DNA of 64,000 nucleotides, taken from NCBI GenBank assembly GCA_963922205.1, contig CAWUHX010000112.1, positions 248,001-312,000 on the forward strand, in the 5' to 3' direction. A model generated the notes under the pieces. It ran no database searches and was not told where the DNA came from. It saw only the letters and a list, made by a program, of their open reading frames with translations. This stretch comes from Romanomermis culicivorax. Taxonomy: Eukaryota > Nematoda > Enoplea > Mermithida > Mermithidae. Of the stretch, positions 21,180 to 33,665 are shown in pieces; the stretch's first letter is position 1; each line of letters starts with the position of its first letter. A program made the translations under genes and the position numbers.

Positions 21180-21985
21180 ACTTGGGTGGGGGGCCCTCCC
21201 CCAGCTTGGCCAACCATGTACCCAACATCACCCAACCCCCCCCCCCCAGTTTGGAAGAAATTAAAAAAATTTGCAAAAAAGTGTATGTTTTTTGGTCTTT
21301 TTTGGGAAAAATTTCGACTTTTTTCGACCCCCCCCCAACTGGTCGGAGGTCTTACAGGTATGCTTAGGAATCCTTAGCGGGATACGCACAGGATGAAAGT
21401 GTTTCGATTCTTTGCATATTCATGTAGAAGGTTATCAGTATAGCATCGTGCCATGAAAATATTTGCATGGACTCTGCTGATATACTCAGGAATCGACCTG
21501 CCGTTAAGGATTCCTAACATACATGTAACAGGGCCCCGAGGTCTGGGGCAGGACGCCCACTTTTTTTGGGCCGGGGGTCAGTAATTCCCAAAATTTTGAG
21601 GGAAGGGGTCTCTGAGGGAAAAAAATTCGATTTTTTGGGAAAAAGTTCGAAAAATAGTTTAAAAAATAGTAATTTTTTCCGAAAAAGACCGAAAAAATTA
21701 ATTCGTGGCGCGAAGCGCCGAGAAAATTGACGTTTTTGACCGTTTTTTGTTCAAAAATTGACATTTTTCATCAAAAAAATTGACATTTTTCAGTATTTTT
21801 CCGACCAAAAATATGGGGGTTCCTACGGCTATCCATGGGATTGGAAAATCCTGGGGCGATCGCCCAATGGCTAGCCATATGGTCGATTATTTCTGGGGGT
21901 TCCCATAGCACTTCCTCCCAATTACATGAATGATTCCCAAGCTTCACTAGGAGTATAGACGGAGCTTTATGCTCACGAATTTATC
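21180..21985. repeat. Dispersed G/C-run repeat family, copy 1
   Basis: Composite of G- and C-runs (21186-21250), ATTGACATTTTT duplicates (21755-21795) and ATGGCTAGCCATATGG (21868-21884). The part 21520-21985 is collinear with 61660-62090, including the GGCGCGAAGCGCC palindrome, the ATTGACATTTTT duplicate and the TTTCTGGGGG near the end. A more distant relative lies at 29757-30090. Confidence 0.6.
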
Positions 21986-22802
21986 GTTATAGGTGAAAAA
22001 TGGTTTTGGCAGGAAATCGTAAAAGTATGAAATTGTGCATACTTAGATTCTAGTTTATTTATTTAAAAGAATTTCAAGGCAGATTATAAGTATTACGGTC
22101 AAATCGTCAGATGCAGACGCATGGGCCGTCGAATAAAAAATTTGTTTGATACTGAAAACGGTTAAGAAGATAGTAAGTTGTTTCTGTTTTTCAAAAGTTA
22201 GAAGTATTTTGTACAAAATCAGACAATAGTATCAAGTGCAAGAACTAATCTGAGTCCGAAATTTGCGGTCAGATCAAGGAGAAACTAAACCTGAAACTAA
22301 ATCTCAAGGAATTGGGTCTCGACAGGCTTTTGCAAAGATCCAAAAATTTTGAGCAAAATACCATTTAGGTGTCTAATTTGAATAAAATTCTTCATAAGTC
22401 AACTATTAAAAGTGACTACTCGATCTCAACGGCTTGGATTAAATTCCTGAATCATCTACAACCCGAAACTTTTTGATAGACAATGGAGGACAACACTAAA
22501 ACGCTCATTTAATCAAGATATATATCAAAGACGATTCGAGAAATACCACTGATTAGAGCTTTCGGATGATGCCATGATAGAAATTCCACAAATTCAAAAA
22601 ATGGAAAGTTCAGCACCGAACGAATTTGACTCTATCAATTGTTGCAGACAATAAAAAATCAACTGTTTACTGTTTAGTCGAAAAAAATTGACTGCTTGAA
22701 AACTTTTTGTTGATTATCAGATTCGCAGGCAACGAAACATAAAATAACACTAAAACGGTGGTTTACTATGAGTGAGACAACCTCAAAAGCTAAGTGTTGG
22801 AA
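21986..22802. other. Non-coding AT-rich sequence
   Basis: No recognised gene, terminal repeat or tandem repeat in about 800 bases downstream of the SARNP stop codon side. Confidence 0.5.
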
Positions 22803-23125
22803 GAGTGTTTTTTTCTGCACATTGTAGACTTTTTAGGCCTCGTGCAGAATTTTTTTGGTGATTTCTGCACTGGTGCAGAATTTTTCGAATCATGTGTTTG
22901 ATCACATATATTCTTCTACAATGTGCAGTCATTGATTCTGAATTTTTAAAATGAACTATTTTCCTTATTTTAAGACTTTAAAATCTGATATCAATGAATT
23001 ACACATTTAATTTGCTTTTTTCATGTATTTACTATTATTGTATTGTAACAGGAGAAAACAGCAGTGCAGAAACTTTTTTTGGCTTTTCTGCGCTGTGCAG
23101 AAAGCCGGGTGCAGAGAAAACACTG
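22803..23125. mobile_element. hAT-type MITE, 323 bp
   Basis: Ends GAGTGTTTTTTTCTGCAC and GTGCAGAGAAAACACTG are inverted repeats. Subterminal regions repeat CTGCAC/GTGCAG. Flanks TGTTGGAA and TATTGAAA match at six of eight positions, a decayed 8-bp duplication. It lies in the 3' flank of SARNP. Confidence 0.6.
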
Positions 23126-23655
23126 TATTGAAAAGACGTGCATAAAAGTCAAGGGTCAAGCAATTACAGTAGGCACGGTTGAGGAAAAATTCGAATAATT
23201 TAGGAGTTACACCCCAACCTTTTTTTATTGAATTACCATACACATTTTGCCAGATATTGTCAAAAATGAATAAATTAATTAGTGGTGTTACAGCGTGCTG
23301 TAGGTTGATCTTCAGCCTGACTTAAAATTTTTTTTCTAGGATGGAGAGCGAAATTTTCCACATTCCAACTACATTTCAATTTCACGGCACTTAGTGTCAC
23401 AATTAATTTCGAGACTCACCTTCGACAAAAAAATAAATTTTTACATATGATGTTTTGGCGAAAAATTCAGCGAGAGTGTGCTATACATATCACATCTTTG
23501 GAATCGCATTCAGTTGATTTACACTTATTAAAAGCATAACATTTCCAAAAAACTAGATTGTGGTAGCTTTCTGAATTGAGAACAGGGCACTTTTCAAGGA
23601 ACGGAAACAAACGTTTACAAAATTTTACGGGACAGTTAGTCTCCGGGGATTTCTT

Positions 23656-23808
23656 TCATTTGACCGACGTACCGAATCGTTGAGCCCGCATTTGTTTTTT
23701 AGCTTCAGGGCCAGTATTTTGATCTATTAGCATATCTCCGAAACGTTGCTTGCGCTTGGAAAGAGCGTCACTAGCTTTTCTAACTTCCTCGCTTGATTTT
23801 GGTTTAAT
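23656..23808 (-). CDS. Sarnp: SARNP/CIP29-like gene, last coding exon
   Basis: 50 codons and a TGA, preceded by a clean acceptor (TTCATTCAG). It reads IKPKSSEEVRKASDALSKRKQRFGD, then AKKQMRAQRFGTSVK. The repeated basic RxxRFG motifs at the C-terminus are diagnostic of SARNP (CIP29, yeast Tho1), a nuclear protein that binds RNA and joins the TREX mRNA-export complex through UAP56 and ALY. Vertebrate proteins are about 210 residues; the three exons here give 138. The upstream exon joins in phase 0. An AATAAA on the minus strand near 23223-23228 is a possible polyadenylation signal. The MITE at 22803-23125 lies just beyond. Confidence 0.75.
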   Translation of the reverse strand: MKPKSSEEVRKASDALSKRKQRFGDMLIDQNTGPEAKKQMRAQRFGTSVK

Positions 23809-24001
23809 CTGAATGAAAAAAATCCGCGGAAAATTCCTGAAACATTTATTCTGGATTTAAAATTGAAATTCGCTTCCTGATAAGCGTTATTTATCTACTT
23901 TAGAGATAAAAGGTTAACCTGAAATCAATTTTCGCTATTTATCGTATAGACTGAATCCTGAATAATTTTTCTCATAAAATTTCGTAATTTTGTAAGCTCA
24001 C

Positions 24002-24088
24002 TGGTGTTAGCGTGACTTTAGTCTTGGTTTCATTGAGTGAAAAACGCAACGCTCTTTGTTTAAGTTTGTCGTCAATGGACGCTACTAG
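24002..24088 (-). CDS. Sarnp: SARNP-like gene, penultimate exon
   Basis: 29 codons between acceptor TTTTTTCAG and donor GTGAGC, phase 0 on both sides. It reads LVASIDDKLKQRALRFSLNE and then a Thr/Lys-rich tail. QRALRF is a variant of the RxxRF motif. The intron to the last exon is 193 bp. Confidence 0.7.
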
Positions 24089-24099
24089 CTGAAAAAATA

Positions 24100-25887
24100 T
24101 GAAAAATCAATTACGATGGGTGAAAAAATCACGAAAATGTCTCAGGGTTCACAGTTTGTCTAAAACCAAATCCACTGAGTTTCCCAGGTCTCCTAATTTT
24201 TTTCAGGAGAAATTACCATTTTTATGGGTAAAATTATGGAGTGATATATGTATTTCGTGTCGAAAAATTCAATCCACGACACAAGCATATCATTTCAAAC
24301 CACTGCCTGGAATAGTAAGTACAGTATTAGCAACTTGCTAGCTTATTCAGTCCGCAATAATTCCTTTCGTGGAAATTTCGTGAAAAATATTCGAAGCTTA
24401 CACTTTCCACATAAGATGTCAAAAGCCTATATTTAAACATTTATTCGTCATGCAATAATCCATCTTTTCTAAATGAACCTCGGCAGGAAAGAAGAAGAGC
24501 ATGTAAATAATGAACAAACTGCGTATACGACCGCCTTTTTTCTATAGTGTGTCGGTATCGCACATGCACATAGAGAGGGCTAACGAGGTAAACTCTCCAA
24601 CCTGAGACCTTGGACAGCCTTTCCTAATACAAAAAATGCTCAAACACCCCCAGAACTTTTTTGGAGAACATCTTTTGATTATTTTTATGCAAACAAGGCC
24701 GGGTTTTTATCCGTACCAGACGGACTTTTTTTGGGCTGGTACGGAAAACTTTTACCGAGTTTCCCGTACGGTACAGATTTTTTTATGTACAGTGCACCCT
24801 TAAGTCTGACGATTTTTTTGATTGAGTTATACGATCTCCTGTCCAGAAATTCATTTTCATGCGTTTCAAAACGAAAAATCCTGAAAATCTTCCTTCCATC
24901 GTTTCGCGTTATTTCTGAAGGTTATTTCATGGTCATGGTTGAAAAATGTCATTCTCCACTTACAGCTTTTTGTCGTTCTCCGCTTGTAGCTTTTAAACAT
25001 CAACACATCACAGATGAATGTTGGGTTTCGTATTGTTTTTTGACATAATTGAAAAAAATCAAGATTTTTCTCGAATATTTTCTGAAAACCTTTTTGAAGT
25101 GTTGGAATATTTTAGTCTTTTGTGAACATAAACTTCCCATTTGGTGATTTAAACATCATCAGCGCAGAAAAATGACAGATGTTTTTCCTACTTGAGAAAT
25201 CCAAACTATCGGGTGCGTGCCTAATTTTTGTTTATATTAAATGTTGAAAAAAGATTCATTTTCACACATTCTAGAATTTTCAAATTTAGAAAATTTTCTG
25301 GCGCCACGCGCCGGTATTAACTATCTTCGACTAAAAGATGGAATGTCTGTCGTTAACATTTTTGCAGCCTTCATTCTCGTGGTTTCATTCATCTGAAAAC
25401 ACTCTTTTGATGCATTATTATGATTATCTATGATAAAAAACGGTGATTGCGATTGATAACCTATGGTTGCAGAAGAATAAGCTGAAAAATGCATTTTGCG
25501 ACATTTTAGAAGCCTTTAAATGAAAATTTATCGGTGGTCTTGCCCATGCATGCACAGCATAGAAATTCTGCTGGGTGTCAGCCAGGACAGGGAGTGTAAT
25601 ACAAATTTTTTTTCGTTATTGATAATGAAAAATGATCTTCTAACATCCTAACAGCATATTCTTCATTTTATAGTAGTCAGATATGTGAAATTATTTGCCT
25701 ACACTGCACCTTTTAAAGGTTTAATGTTACTTTTTTGGATTTCAAGCATGCTTTGTCTAGAAAAATTGTTACTACAACATCATTCCTATTTTTATGACGA
25801 CTTTTTCTTCTCCTTAGCTCATTTGCCTCCGTCATCTTCTCGATCATTGCTGGGGTAGTCAAATCTGCTGGGGGTCAGCAAAAATCA
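24100..25887. other. SARNP intron sequence, 5' part of the long intron
   Basis: Part of the 4.9-kb intron between SARNP exons. It includes a dispersed repeat near 24590-24720 (CTGAGACCTTGGA...CCCCAGAACTTTTTTGG), related to 53140-53230 and 60180-60270, and a GGCGCCACGCGCC palindrome at 25300. No coding frame was recognised. Confidence 0.5.
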
Positions 25888-25895
25888 GCTGGGGG

Positions 25896-28633
25896 TAGAG
25901 CTTCACACAGGGTACCCGAATTACCCGGGTAGAATCAGACAAACGCTACCCGGTACCCGCGGGTAAATTCGGGCAATTGATTGTAGTAAAAAAACATTGT
26001 AGATAGTGTTGAATATTGTTCATGTATGTGTAGAAACGTACGCAGTGCATGTTGAACAATCCTTGTGTGTCTTTACTCGAAGTGTCCGATTACTTCAAGA
26101 ATGCTATAAATTTTTGAAAGTGGAATAAGATTGAAATTATCTTTTGCAGCTGATCGTTTTAAAAGTATTTCAATATGCAAATTATGATGAAATAGCCCGT
26201 CTGAATAATTTATGCATTGCCATTCTAAAACTTCCTCTGACAAGTACGTTTATTCAGACAACAAGGAAAGCAGATGTTCAAAAGTTGTTGCATTTTTTAC
26301 TAAAAAAAAATTTATAAAATGATGAAAATTTTTCAATTCATAGTTAAAGTTTCTATTCGTAATTTAAAAGACCTGTAATGAACATTACACGGTAACTATA
26401 TGTATGATTATTCTCATTGGATTCATAGCTGATTTTAAAAATAATTTGTTGACAATTAAACATTTATTACAAAGTTATTTAAAAGTATGACAAAATGCAG
26501 ACGATTTGACCTCTTTAAAATAGTTTTATTTAATGCACAAAATCTCTATCACTTTTGCATCCCTTGGTTTCCCAGTCTTTTACACACCACATTATAGCCC
26601 GCCAACTTTGTGCTTTGCACGAAACCGTAAGATTCTAGAGCACATCGTTCAAAAGACTCAAAAAATGATTTTTTTAGTTCACACCGTGACATTGTGTGCA
26701 GATGGCGTAAACACAATATGCACTGTTCGACATCGTATCCAAGTAGCTATCGTGTATAAAAAATTTATGTTGTGAAGTGCGCTACAGGGGAAAATAGGGG
26801 TATGCATCAAAAAATCAGGTTTTTTGAAAAGTTTACATCAAATTACTGACCCGAGCATACATTCTTGGCTCTCAATTTTCATAATTGCACAACGATCTCC
26901 CTAAAGACCGACTATTGTAAAGACCATGCAAAGTACAGAAAAGCACGTTTCGGTGCCTTCATTTCGGCGCCGCCATTTTTGCGATAGCTAGTTCGGCACT
27001 TGACCATTTCGGGTGGCCGTTTGGGCGTCTGCTATTTTAGTGCCGGCCACTTAGGCGTCTGTTCCAGAACCAAACTCTTTTTGTTTTCTTTTTATTTTTT
27101 CTTCAGTTTTTTTCTGTGTCTTTGTTCATGTTTTGGTTTATGATCATGCTGTTCTTTCTTCATCTTATACTTTTCTTTGTATTTTTTCTTTCTTTCGTTT
27201 TCTGTGTTTTGCTCAAGTTTTTGTTTAATTTGTTACGTTCAAGTATGGGAAATTTCAGAAGATTCATGTAGCATTCTTGGAGTGAAACCCAATTCAGAAG
27301 TGAAAACATGAGAACCACTCACTTGGGAACCAGACGACCCTTTTGATCAGGTAATAGCGTTTAATGTCCAGAAATACATAGCGTTTAAAATAGAAAATAT
27401 GGAAAATTTTCAAATCATTTTATTAATGTTGCACGGTTAGAAAATGTTGGCCTAGCTTATGCTTATAGCTTTTAAACATCAGCATGTTATTGATAAACCT
27501 TTGATCTTGTATTGTTTTCTTGACGTATTTGACGAAAATCAAGATTTTTTTCGCAAAATCGTTTTGCGGTCCTTCAGAATTTTCAGCTTCCGTGAACGTA
27601 AACCTTTTGCATTTTGAAAATGATTGAAAAATTATCAACATTATAGAATAGTAGAAGTTTTCGTTGGCTTAAGAATCCGAATTCTTGGTCGCATGCATAA
27701 TTTTTGAAATTTAGTTTGCCCATCATTGAATTCACTGAAAAATTCGACTTTTTATCCAGGAAATAAATATTGGACAGATTAAAAAAGGATGACGAAAAAG
27801 AAGAAAAGATGAAAACTCATTCATTCATTTTCCAGAGGATATCAAAATCCAAAATCTTGAAGCCAGAGGTAAAATACCTATGGCGCTTTTTATGCTTCAG
27901 ATTATTTGAAAATAGTCTCTTTCGGTGGATAATTATGCTTGGTAAATTATTGACCCAAGATATATTACATCGAAAATAGGAAAAAAATGTTTGACCTCTT
28001 TTGCCAACCAAATGGCGTAAAGATCACAATCGACCATTAATAGTTGCACAAGAATGTGCCGAAAAAAATGATTTTGCAGACGTTTTAGAGGCCTTGAAAT
28101 CAAAATTTTTCGGCGCTAGGCGCCAGACATGTTACTTTTGCCAACCGTTAATTTTCCTCCAAAACTCAGGAAATTCAATTCTAAAAGTCTAAAACTGACA
28201 TGGATTGAATCAAATACAAGAGAAGAGGCTTCTAATCATTTCTCTAATAAAGTTTAGCGAATTCATCACTTTTAGAGCAAGCCACAAAAAATGTATCTGT
28301 ACAACTAAATTTCTTCCCCGAGTTGCACATTGCAACCTGCCATGAGCAAAAAAAATTTGGAACAGACCCAAACGATCTGCATTATCAATTTTGTTGATCT
28401 TCTTAATGCTTATTCTGATTATTCATCTAGTCATGTATTCATTAAATTAAAGAAAATTTGAGTTTTATATATTTCAGCTCAAAGTATATGTTCTACTTAC
28501 TTGCTATCAAATACTTAATTATATGTTATTATTATATTAGCCGGGTAAACCCGGATATACCCGCGTAATTCGGGTACCCGGGTAATGGATTAACGGGTAC
28601 CCGGGTAGGAAATTTTCGTCGTGTGAAGCAATA
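25896..28633. mobile_element. hAT-type TIR element, 2.7 kb, in the SARNP intron
   Basis: Begins TAGAGCTTCACAC and ends GTGTGAAGCAATA, with subterminal GGGTACCCG/CCCGGGTA motifs at both ends. The flanks carry an exact 8-bp duplication GCTGGGGG (25888-25895 and 28634-28641). No transposase motif was seen inside. The interior holds other old repeats, including a GGCGCTAGGCGCC palindrome (28112) and a GTTGCACATTGCAAC palindrome (28323). Confidence 0.8.
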
Positions 28634-28980
28634 GCTGGGGGTCAATCAAAGTCTGATCAAATCAAAGCCTATATGTCTCTCGATGTGTTAGCAATTCAGT
28701 TTTCTACTCGGGTATTTTTGAATAACAAAGTTTTCCAGCGGTAGATTCGAGAGATTCCAAACCTAAGTTTCAACTATAATCGACTGGACTTCCCGGATTT
28801 AAATTTTTATCGCTTTCTCTGCAATGATCATTAATTGAGGTCTTTGATTCAGTACATAACTTTTTAGCCTTTTATTTCGCAGAATAAACCAATAAAGAAA
28901 GATAAAAAGGAAACAATTTTTTAGTTGGACAGGCAGTAAGAAATTAAAATAAACATATTAATTTAACTGAGTATTCTTAC

Positions 28981-29157
28981 TTCATGAGCCGTAGACGGTA
29001 ATTTTTTAGACGATAAGCCGAAACGTTCCGCACGTTTCTTCAATTTCTCTACTTCGGTAAGTTTAACGCTCATTGCAGCCGACGTCACGTTCGTCGAGGG
29101 TACGGCTTCGTCGTTAGTTTTGAACTGTCTCGCAGCTTGATGATCTTCTGCGTCACT
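28981..29157 (-). CDS. Sarnp: SARNP-like gene, internal exon
   Basis: 59 codons, phase 0 at both ends (acceptor CCTTTAG, donor GTAAGA). It begins SDAEDHQAARQFK and reaches VEKLKKRAERFGLSS, the most conserved SARNP motif (KKRAERFG). Acidic and low-complexity sequence before it corresponds to the linker after the SAP domain. The N-terminal SAP domain must lie in exons farther right (beyond 29157); I could not find them before the PAR-3 3' end, so they may be short, diverged or missing. Confidence 0.75.
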
Positions 29158-29756
29158 CTAAAGGTAAATTAGTTCCAAACTTCACAATAAATAAACGAAA
29201 GCGGAATCATAAAATCGAATTAGCTCAATTTACTATTCGTTTATCGTTCTTTTCGCTCATGCCAAGCGATAGTGAATTATCAAATTCGGAAGACGCTGAT
29301 AAGTAAACTAATTTCCTAAATGAAGATGTATGAAATACAAAAATGAATCAGCTACAGAATAATGTGGCTTCGAAAAGTTTTTGAATTATTCGTCAACGGC
29401 TGCCTTGCCGAGTTTTTCATTATTTTTTTCTGAAACTCATGAAATTCGGTTTTAAATTCACGTGAACCACTGTTTTTCGCCGCCGACCTAATCCCAAATG
29501 GGGAAAGGGTCAGAAATTTTTTTATATTTTCCCCAGGTCGTTCTTCTCTTGCTTAATAAAGCGCATAGACGCTTTATTTAAACGTTATTCAGCTTACTCA
29601 AACATTCTGATATCTTTGAAGCTACTAATTCATTAAAATTGAGGAAAGAATTAAAATTTTCGAATTTGAAGTCTAATTTTGTTCAAGCAAGCACAGAGGA
29701 ATCATTTTTCAGCAAACAACTCAATAACATAACGACTTTGCATTCATATCTATAAG
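29158..29756. other. Intronic or flanking AT-rich sequence
   Basis: No coding frame, terminal repeat or tandem repeat was recognised. Confidence 0.4.
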
Positions 29757-30100
29757 TGTTCCGACGAGATGGAGGGGTGTAAACCCAAAATTTTGGGCTT
29801 GGGCCGTTGGGGTCCAAAAAATTTCCAAAATTAGGAGAGGGGGGCGGGTCCCAAAAATTAAAAATGAAGTGGAAAAAATTTAGAAAATTTTCTCAAAAAA
29901 AGGCAAAAATAAGCTACTTCTTCCAAATTTTTCCGAGTTTGGGGGGGGGGTTGGGTATAGGGTTAACTAAGTTGGGGGGTTCCGACATTTGGCTATGGGG
30001 TTCGACCAAGTTGGGGGTGTCCCACAACCCCCCTAATTACAGATATGCCGCCTTTACAGAACAGATATGCTGCCCCAATCCCCTAATTACATATATGCAT
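29757..30100. repeat. G-run repeat, distant relative of the 21.2/61.7-kb family
   Basis: GGGTCCCAAAAATT, AAGTTGGGGGGTTCCGACATTTGGCTATGGGG and CCCCCCTAATTACA give strings similar in style and order to 21180-21250. A run of ten G lies at 29941. Confidence 0.45.
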
Positions 30101-31766
30101 GAGGAATCGACCGTCGTTACGGTATCTATGATCACGAAGTGAGAGCCCAAGAAAAAGACTAATCTCTTCGGCGCAAAAATTTTGCGTTTTCAACCCCTGA
30201 AACGTATGAAGATCAAGACAAGTTAGTTTTCGACTACGCAAAAAGTTTGAGCCAATTGGCACAAACCCTCAGAATTTCTGGTGCCATTCTAAATTTGTTT
30301 ATGCCAAAAACCATGTCTAGGCACAAAAAAACACTGCTTCACGCCATCGATAATAGAGTTTGGGCGGCATATTTTTTAGCAACGAAGTTCAAAACTGAAC
30401 AAAATGAATATTTTTCGACAGCTTATTACCTGCAATGATCAACGCAGATAAAAAAGATTAGCGGAAAGCAAGTTCAAGCAAAATTGTGCAAGTCTTTTAG
30501 CAGTGAAAGATTTGCAAACTGTGGCACTTATGCAAATAAGCGATGCCTGAATTTTCCCAAGTTTTTTGACGTGTAAGGTATATGCAGGGTGGATGCAACG
30601 AACGCTACCTACTTTTTCAACGTGTAAGGAACACGCGTAAATTGACTCCTCTCCGTCCATCAGCCACCCACCCTACAGAATCTTTGTGGCACTGTAAATA
30701 CCAAAGTGTAAACTTGTTTGTGTAAAGCGGTAAATACAGAAAAAAGCGCCCATCGTTGTACACTCCGTGCACAGCTATCAGAATATGTTTCATTTTGACC
30801 ATGCCCCTGACGACGGGAAGGCGCTACGCGCCCGCGCTCAGCCCTAAGCCTGAATCAAGAAGGGTAAATGACAGGCAATACACTGTAGTTCCCGTTACTT
30901 TGATGCAGATAGTCTTTAGACTAATATCAGTTTACAATACTTAATTGTTAGGGTCAGGCTTGTTCTTTTTCATTTATGTTTTTTATTGAAAAATAACGTA
31001 TACTTTCTGTATTGAAATCGGACAGTATTCAGCAGCTTCCCACGCCTTCAGAAAAGGTTTCCGCTAATTCGGCATAGACGAAAAATGATCGGCATAATTT
31101 TATGAGCAAGATGAAAGGCTAAATTTTTGTTTCGGCACTTCGTGATTAAACAATATTTTAGCTTCGACGTTAAACAAAACATAGAAAAAACCTCAAAGTA
31201 CTATAAAAAGCCAGCATCAGACCTCACCCCAAAAAATTTCAAACTCAAAAAACCGCATTTCGGGTAAAACACCGCAGTTGGTAACAGGGTATTCTCGCAC
31301 AGATCAGGTTGCAATGTGCAACTTGGAGAAAAATTTCTGTTGCACAGATAAATTTTTGGTTTCTCACTCTAAAATCAACAGATTGGCTTAATTTTATCGG
31401 AAAAACTATCAAGCTAGTTTTCTTATATTTCATTCGATTCGCGTCGGTTTTAGACTTTTAAACGTAATATTCTGAGATTTGGATAAAAAATAAAAAGATT
31501 GGTATGAGCAACTTCCGGAATTTTTTTTTGGATTTTGATATTTTAGAATGCTAGAAAATGAATTTTCAGTCGCGGAAACTACAATTCAGAAACTAGCAAT
31601 GCAACCAAGAATTTCGATTCTTCAACCAGCAATAATTTCAGCTTAGCCTCACAATGTTTTAATCACACCAAAGTCAAGATTTTTTTAAACATCAGAGAAG
31701 ATTTTGGGAAAATAACGGAGAAAAATCTTGCTTGTCGTCAAAAACAACACAATCCATAATATGTTA
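30101..31766. other. Non-coding sequence with scattered old repeats
   Basis: Contains a GGCGCTACGCGCC palindrome (30820) and a GGTTGCAATGTGCAACTT palindrome (31307), both members of dispersed sets. No gene was recognised. Confidence 0.45.
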
Positions 31767-32320
31767 AATGAATGAATGAAATGAAAAATATTTATTGCTG
31801 TTACGCAAAACAAAATAAAAACAGAAATGCAAAATGAAATACGTAATATAATGTCATATAAATAATAAGTTAATGTAAATCGACTCGCAAAAGATTTAAT
31901 TTTAAGAAACGGGTAAATTATGCAGCAATATGGTGCAAAGGTTACTTGAAAAGTAACAAATTACATGCAGCCCCAATTCGTTATTGAAGTGCAGAAGTTT
32001 AATTTTTTCTTTGAAAGTGTGCAAACTGGGACAATTAACGATATCGGATGATAAAGAGTTCCAGACATTAATATAACGGTTAAAAAAGTCAAACTGGCAA
32101 GCAGTGGTATGAACTGACTTTATGGTCAATCTTAGATCATGATTACGACGCGTATTGTCGTTGTTTATACAGAAAAAGTCATCAGGATTTAAGCATGTTT
32201 TTTGTGGATTATGTTGTACATGGTACAGAGGGCAGACTCTAATCTACATACGAATATCAAGCTTATGCAGACCTAGCCTTTGAAGTCTATCTTCGTAGGA
32301 CAAGCCAGATTTATAACCAA
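31767..32320 (-). mobile_element. 5'-truncated non-LTR retrotransposon (LINE), 3' end
   Basis: The minus strand encodes the C-terminal tail of a Jockey/CR1-like ORF2: INVWNSLSSDIVNCPSLHTFKEKI, the motif that ends these proteins. Its 3' end is a short (AATG)n tail at 31767-31781, as also seen in the LINE at 38503. Only the last ~550 bases remain, typical of incomplete reverse transcription. Confidence 0.75.
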
Positions 32321-32345
32321 AAATCTTTCTGGCAAATTTTACGTT

Positions 32346-33202
32346 CATACATGGCCACGGTCAAAATTTTAGGGTAGGGAAAAATCCTAAAATTGACATA
32401 TAGCAAATCATTTTTGTGACAATGATAAAAGTCAATTTTAGATGTGTTTGCTTTGCTTTTCGTATTTTTTGGATTATGTTGGTGATAAAAACTGGAAGCA
32501 TTGTTTTTCTGAAATAAATAAATGAGCATGTTGATTGATGATAAAATGCAGCTGCAACAGCAAGTGAGTGGACCCAGGCACTTCTTCAAATCATCAAACA
32601 GAGTGACTTTTGCCGCTTTCAGAAGACTACAGCTGTTACTTTCTGGCAGCATTTTCTAAAAAAAGACAGTGGCATTATCTGGGGAGAAAATATCAAGAAG
32701 CTGATCCATATTGTCCTGATTTTGCCTATTGGCAGTGCTGATGCCGAACGAGGCTTTTCAATAATGAACCATATACGCACATCAAGGCGATCAAGACTCG
32801 CAGGAATAAGCCTGGATGCTTTGATGCGCTTAAGAATAAATGGCCCAAATGATTTGGAACAGTTCAAAGCATCAAAATATGCAAAGGCATGGGTTGCAGA
32901 AAACCACATGCGCACTGATGACCCTCATAATCGAAAAAAGAAAACAAGAAAGGAAATGAAATTGGATGATACTGAAATGGAAGATGATGTGTATTTGCCA
33001 ACCAGTAACTTATTTTGATGTTCTCATACTTATTGTCAAGAATATACTGTGCATTGCTTGCATCAGTTATTTTTTGTCAATGTATTTTTCTTTGTAATTT
33101 TTGTAATTTTGTCCAAAAATCGCCAGATAGCAAATGGTTACTCTAAAGTTTAGGGTAGGGATAATGTATACCCTATGTATACCCTGTGGCCATGTATGGC
33201 CC
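32346..33202 (+). mobile_element. hAT remnant with transposase C-terminus
   Basis: The frame from about 32545 to a TGA at 33016 reads TTAVTFWQHFLKKDSG, then LPIGSADAERGFSIMNHIRT, SRRSRLAGISLDALMRLRI and an acidic tail. This is the hAT dimerisation domain of the ZNF862/KIAA1586-like group. Flanking ACATGGCCAC (32349) and GTGGCCATGTATGG (33191) are inverted and may be the ends, but no duplication was seen. The catalytic part is absent. Confidence 0.7.
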
Positions 33203-33374
33203 AGAATAATGACCGTCTGACCAAGATTTACAACTGAGGAGGAAGCAATGATATTTGCAATGTACTCAGAAAGAAGGGAAATGATACAGCCTAATGATCA
33301 AATAATTTTAAACTTCTATCATTGAAACTCAGCAACTAGAACAGCAGAGTAAGCATGTCTGACGAATTCCTTCC

Positions 33375-33665
33375 TCCCACATTCCAAAGTTCTAGAGAAA
33401 AACGTGAATGCCTATCGGGAAAACCAGCCTTTGAGTGAAAAGCAGCTTCCACTTTTTGAATTTGATCTCCAGTTGGAAAACTGATATACTGTGGCAAATG
33501 GCATAAAATCGCAGCAATAACTTTAGGAATAATTCGACATGCTGCTGGTTGGCTAATACTTTCTGTCGCCGATTACCATCTGAAAGGTCCCACAGGAATA
33601 GAACCGTATAGCAATGCAAACCTGCAAAATCACAGGAATAGCTCAATTTCTCTGAGTTGGGCTTT
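33375..33665 (-). pseudogene. PIF/Harbinger transposase remnant
   Basis: On the minus strand, two frames together show RFYSCGTFQMVIGD, QPAACRIIPKVIAAI, LPQYISFPTGDQ and AAFHSKAGFP. This is the N-terminal half of a HARBI1-like DDE transposase (the RFxxxGSFQ..VGD...S.....I..V...I.....YI.FP motif series). A frameshift lies near 33560, and the sequence stops before the catalytic region. Confidence 0.6.
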
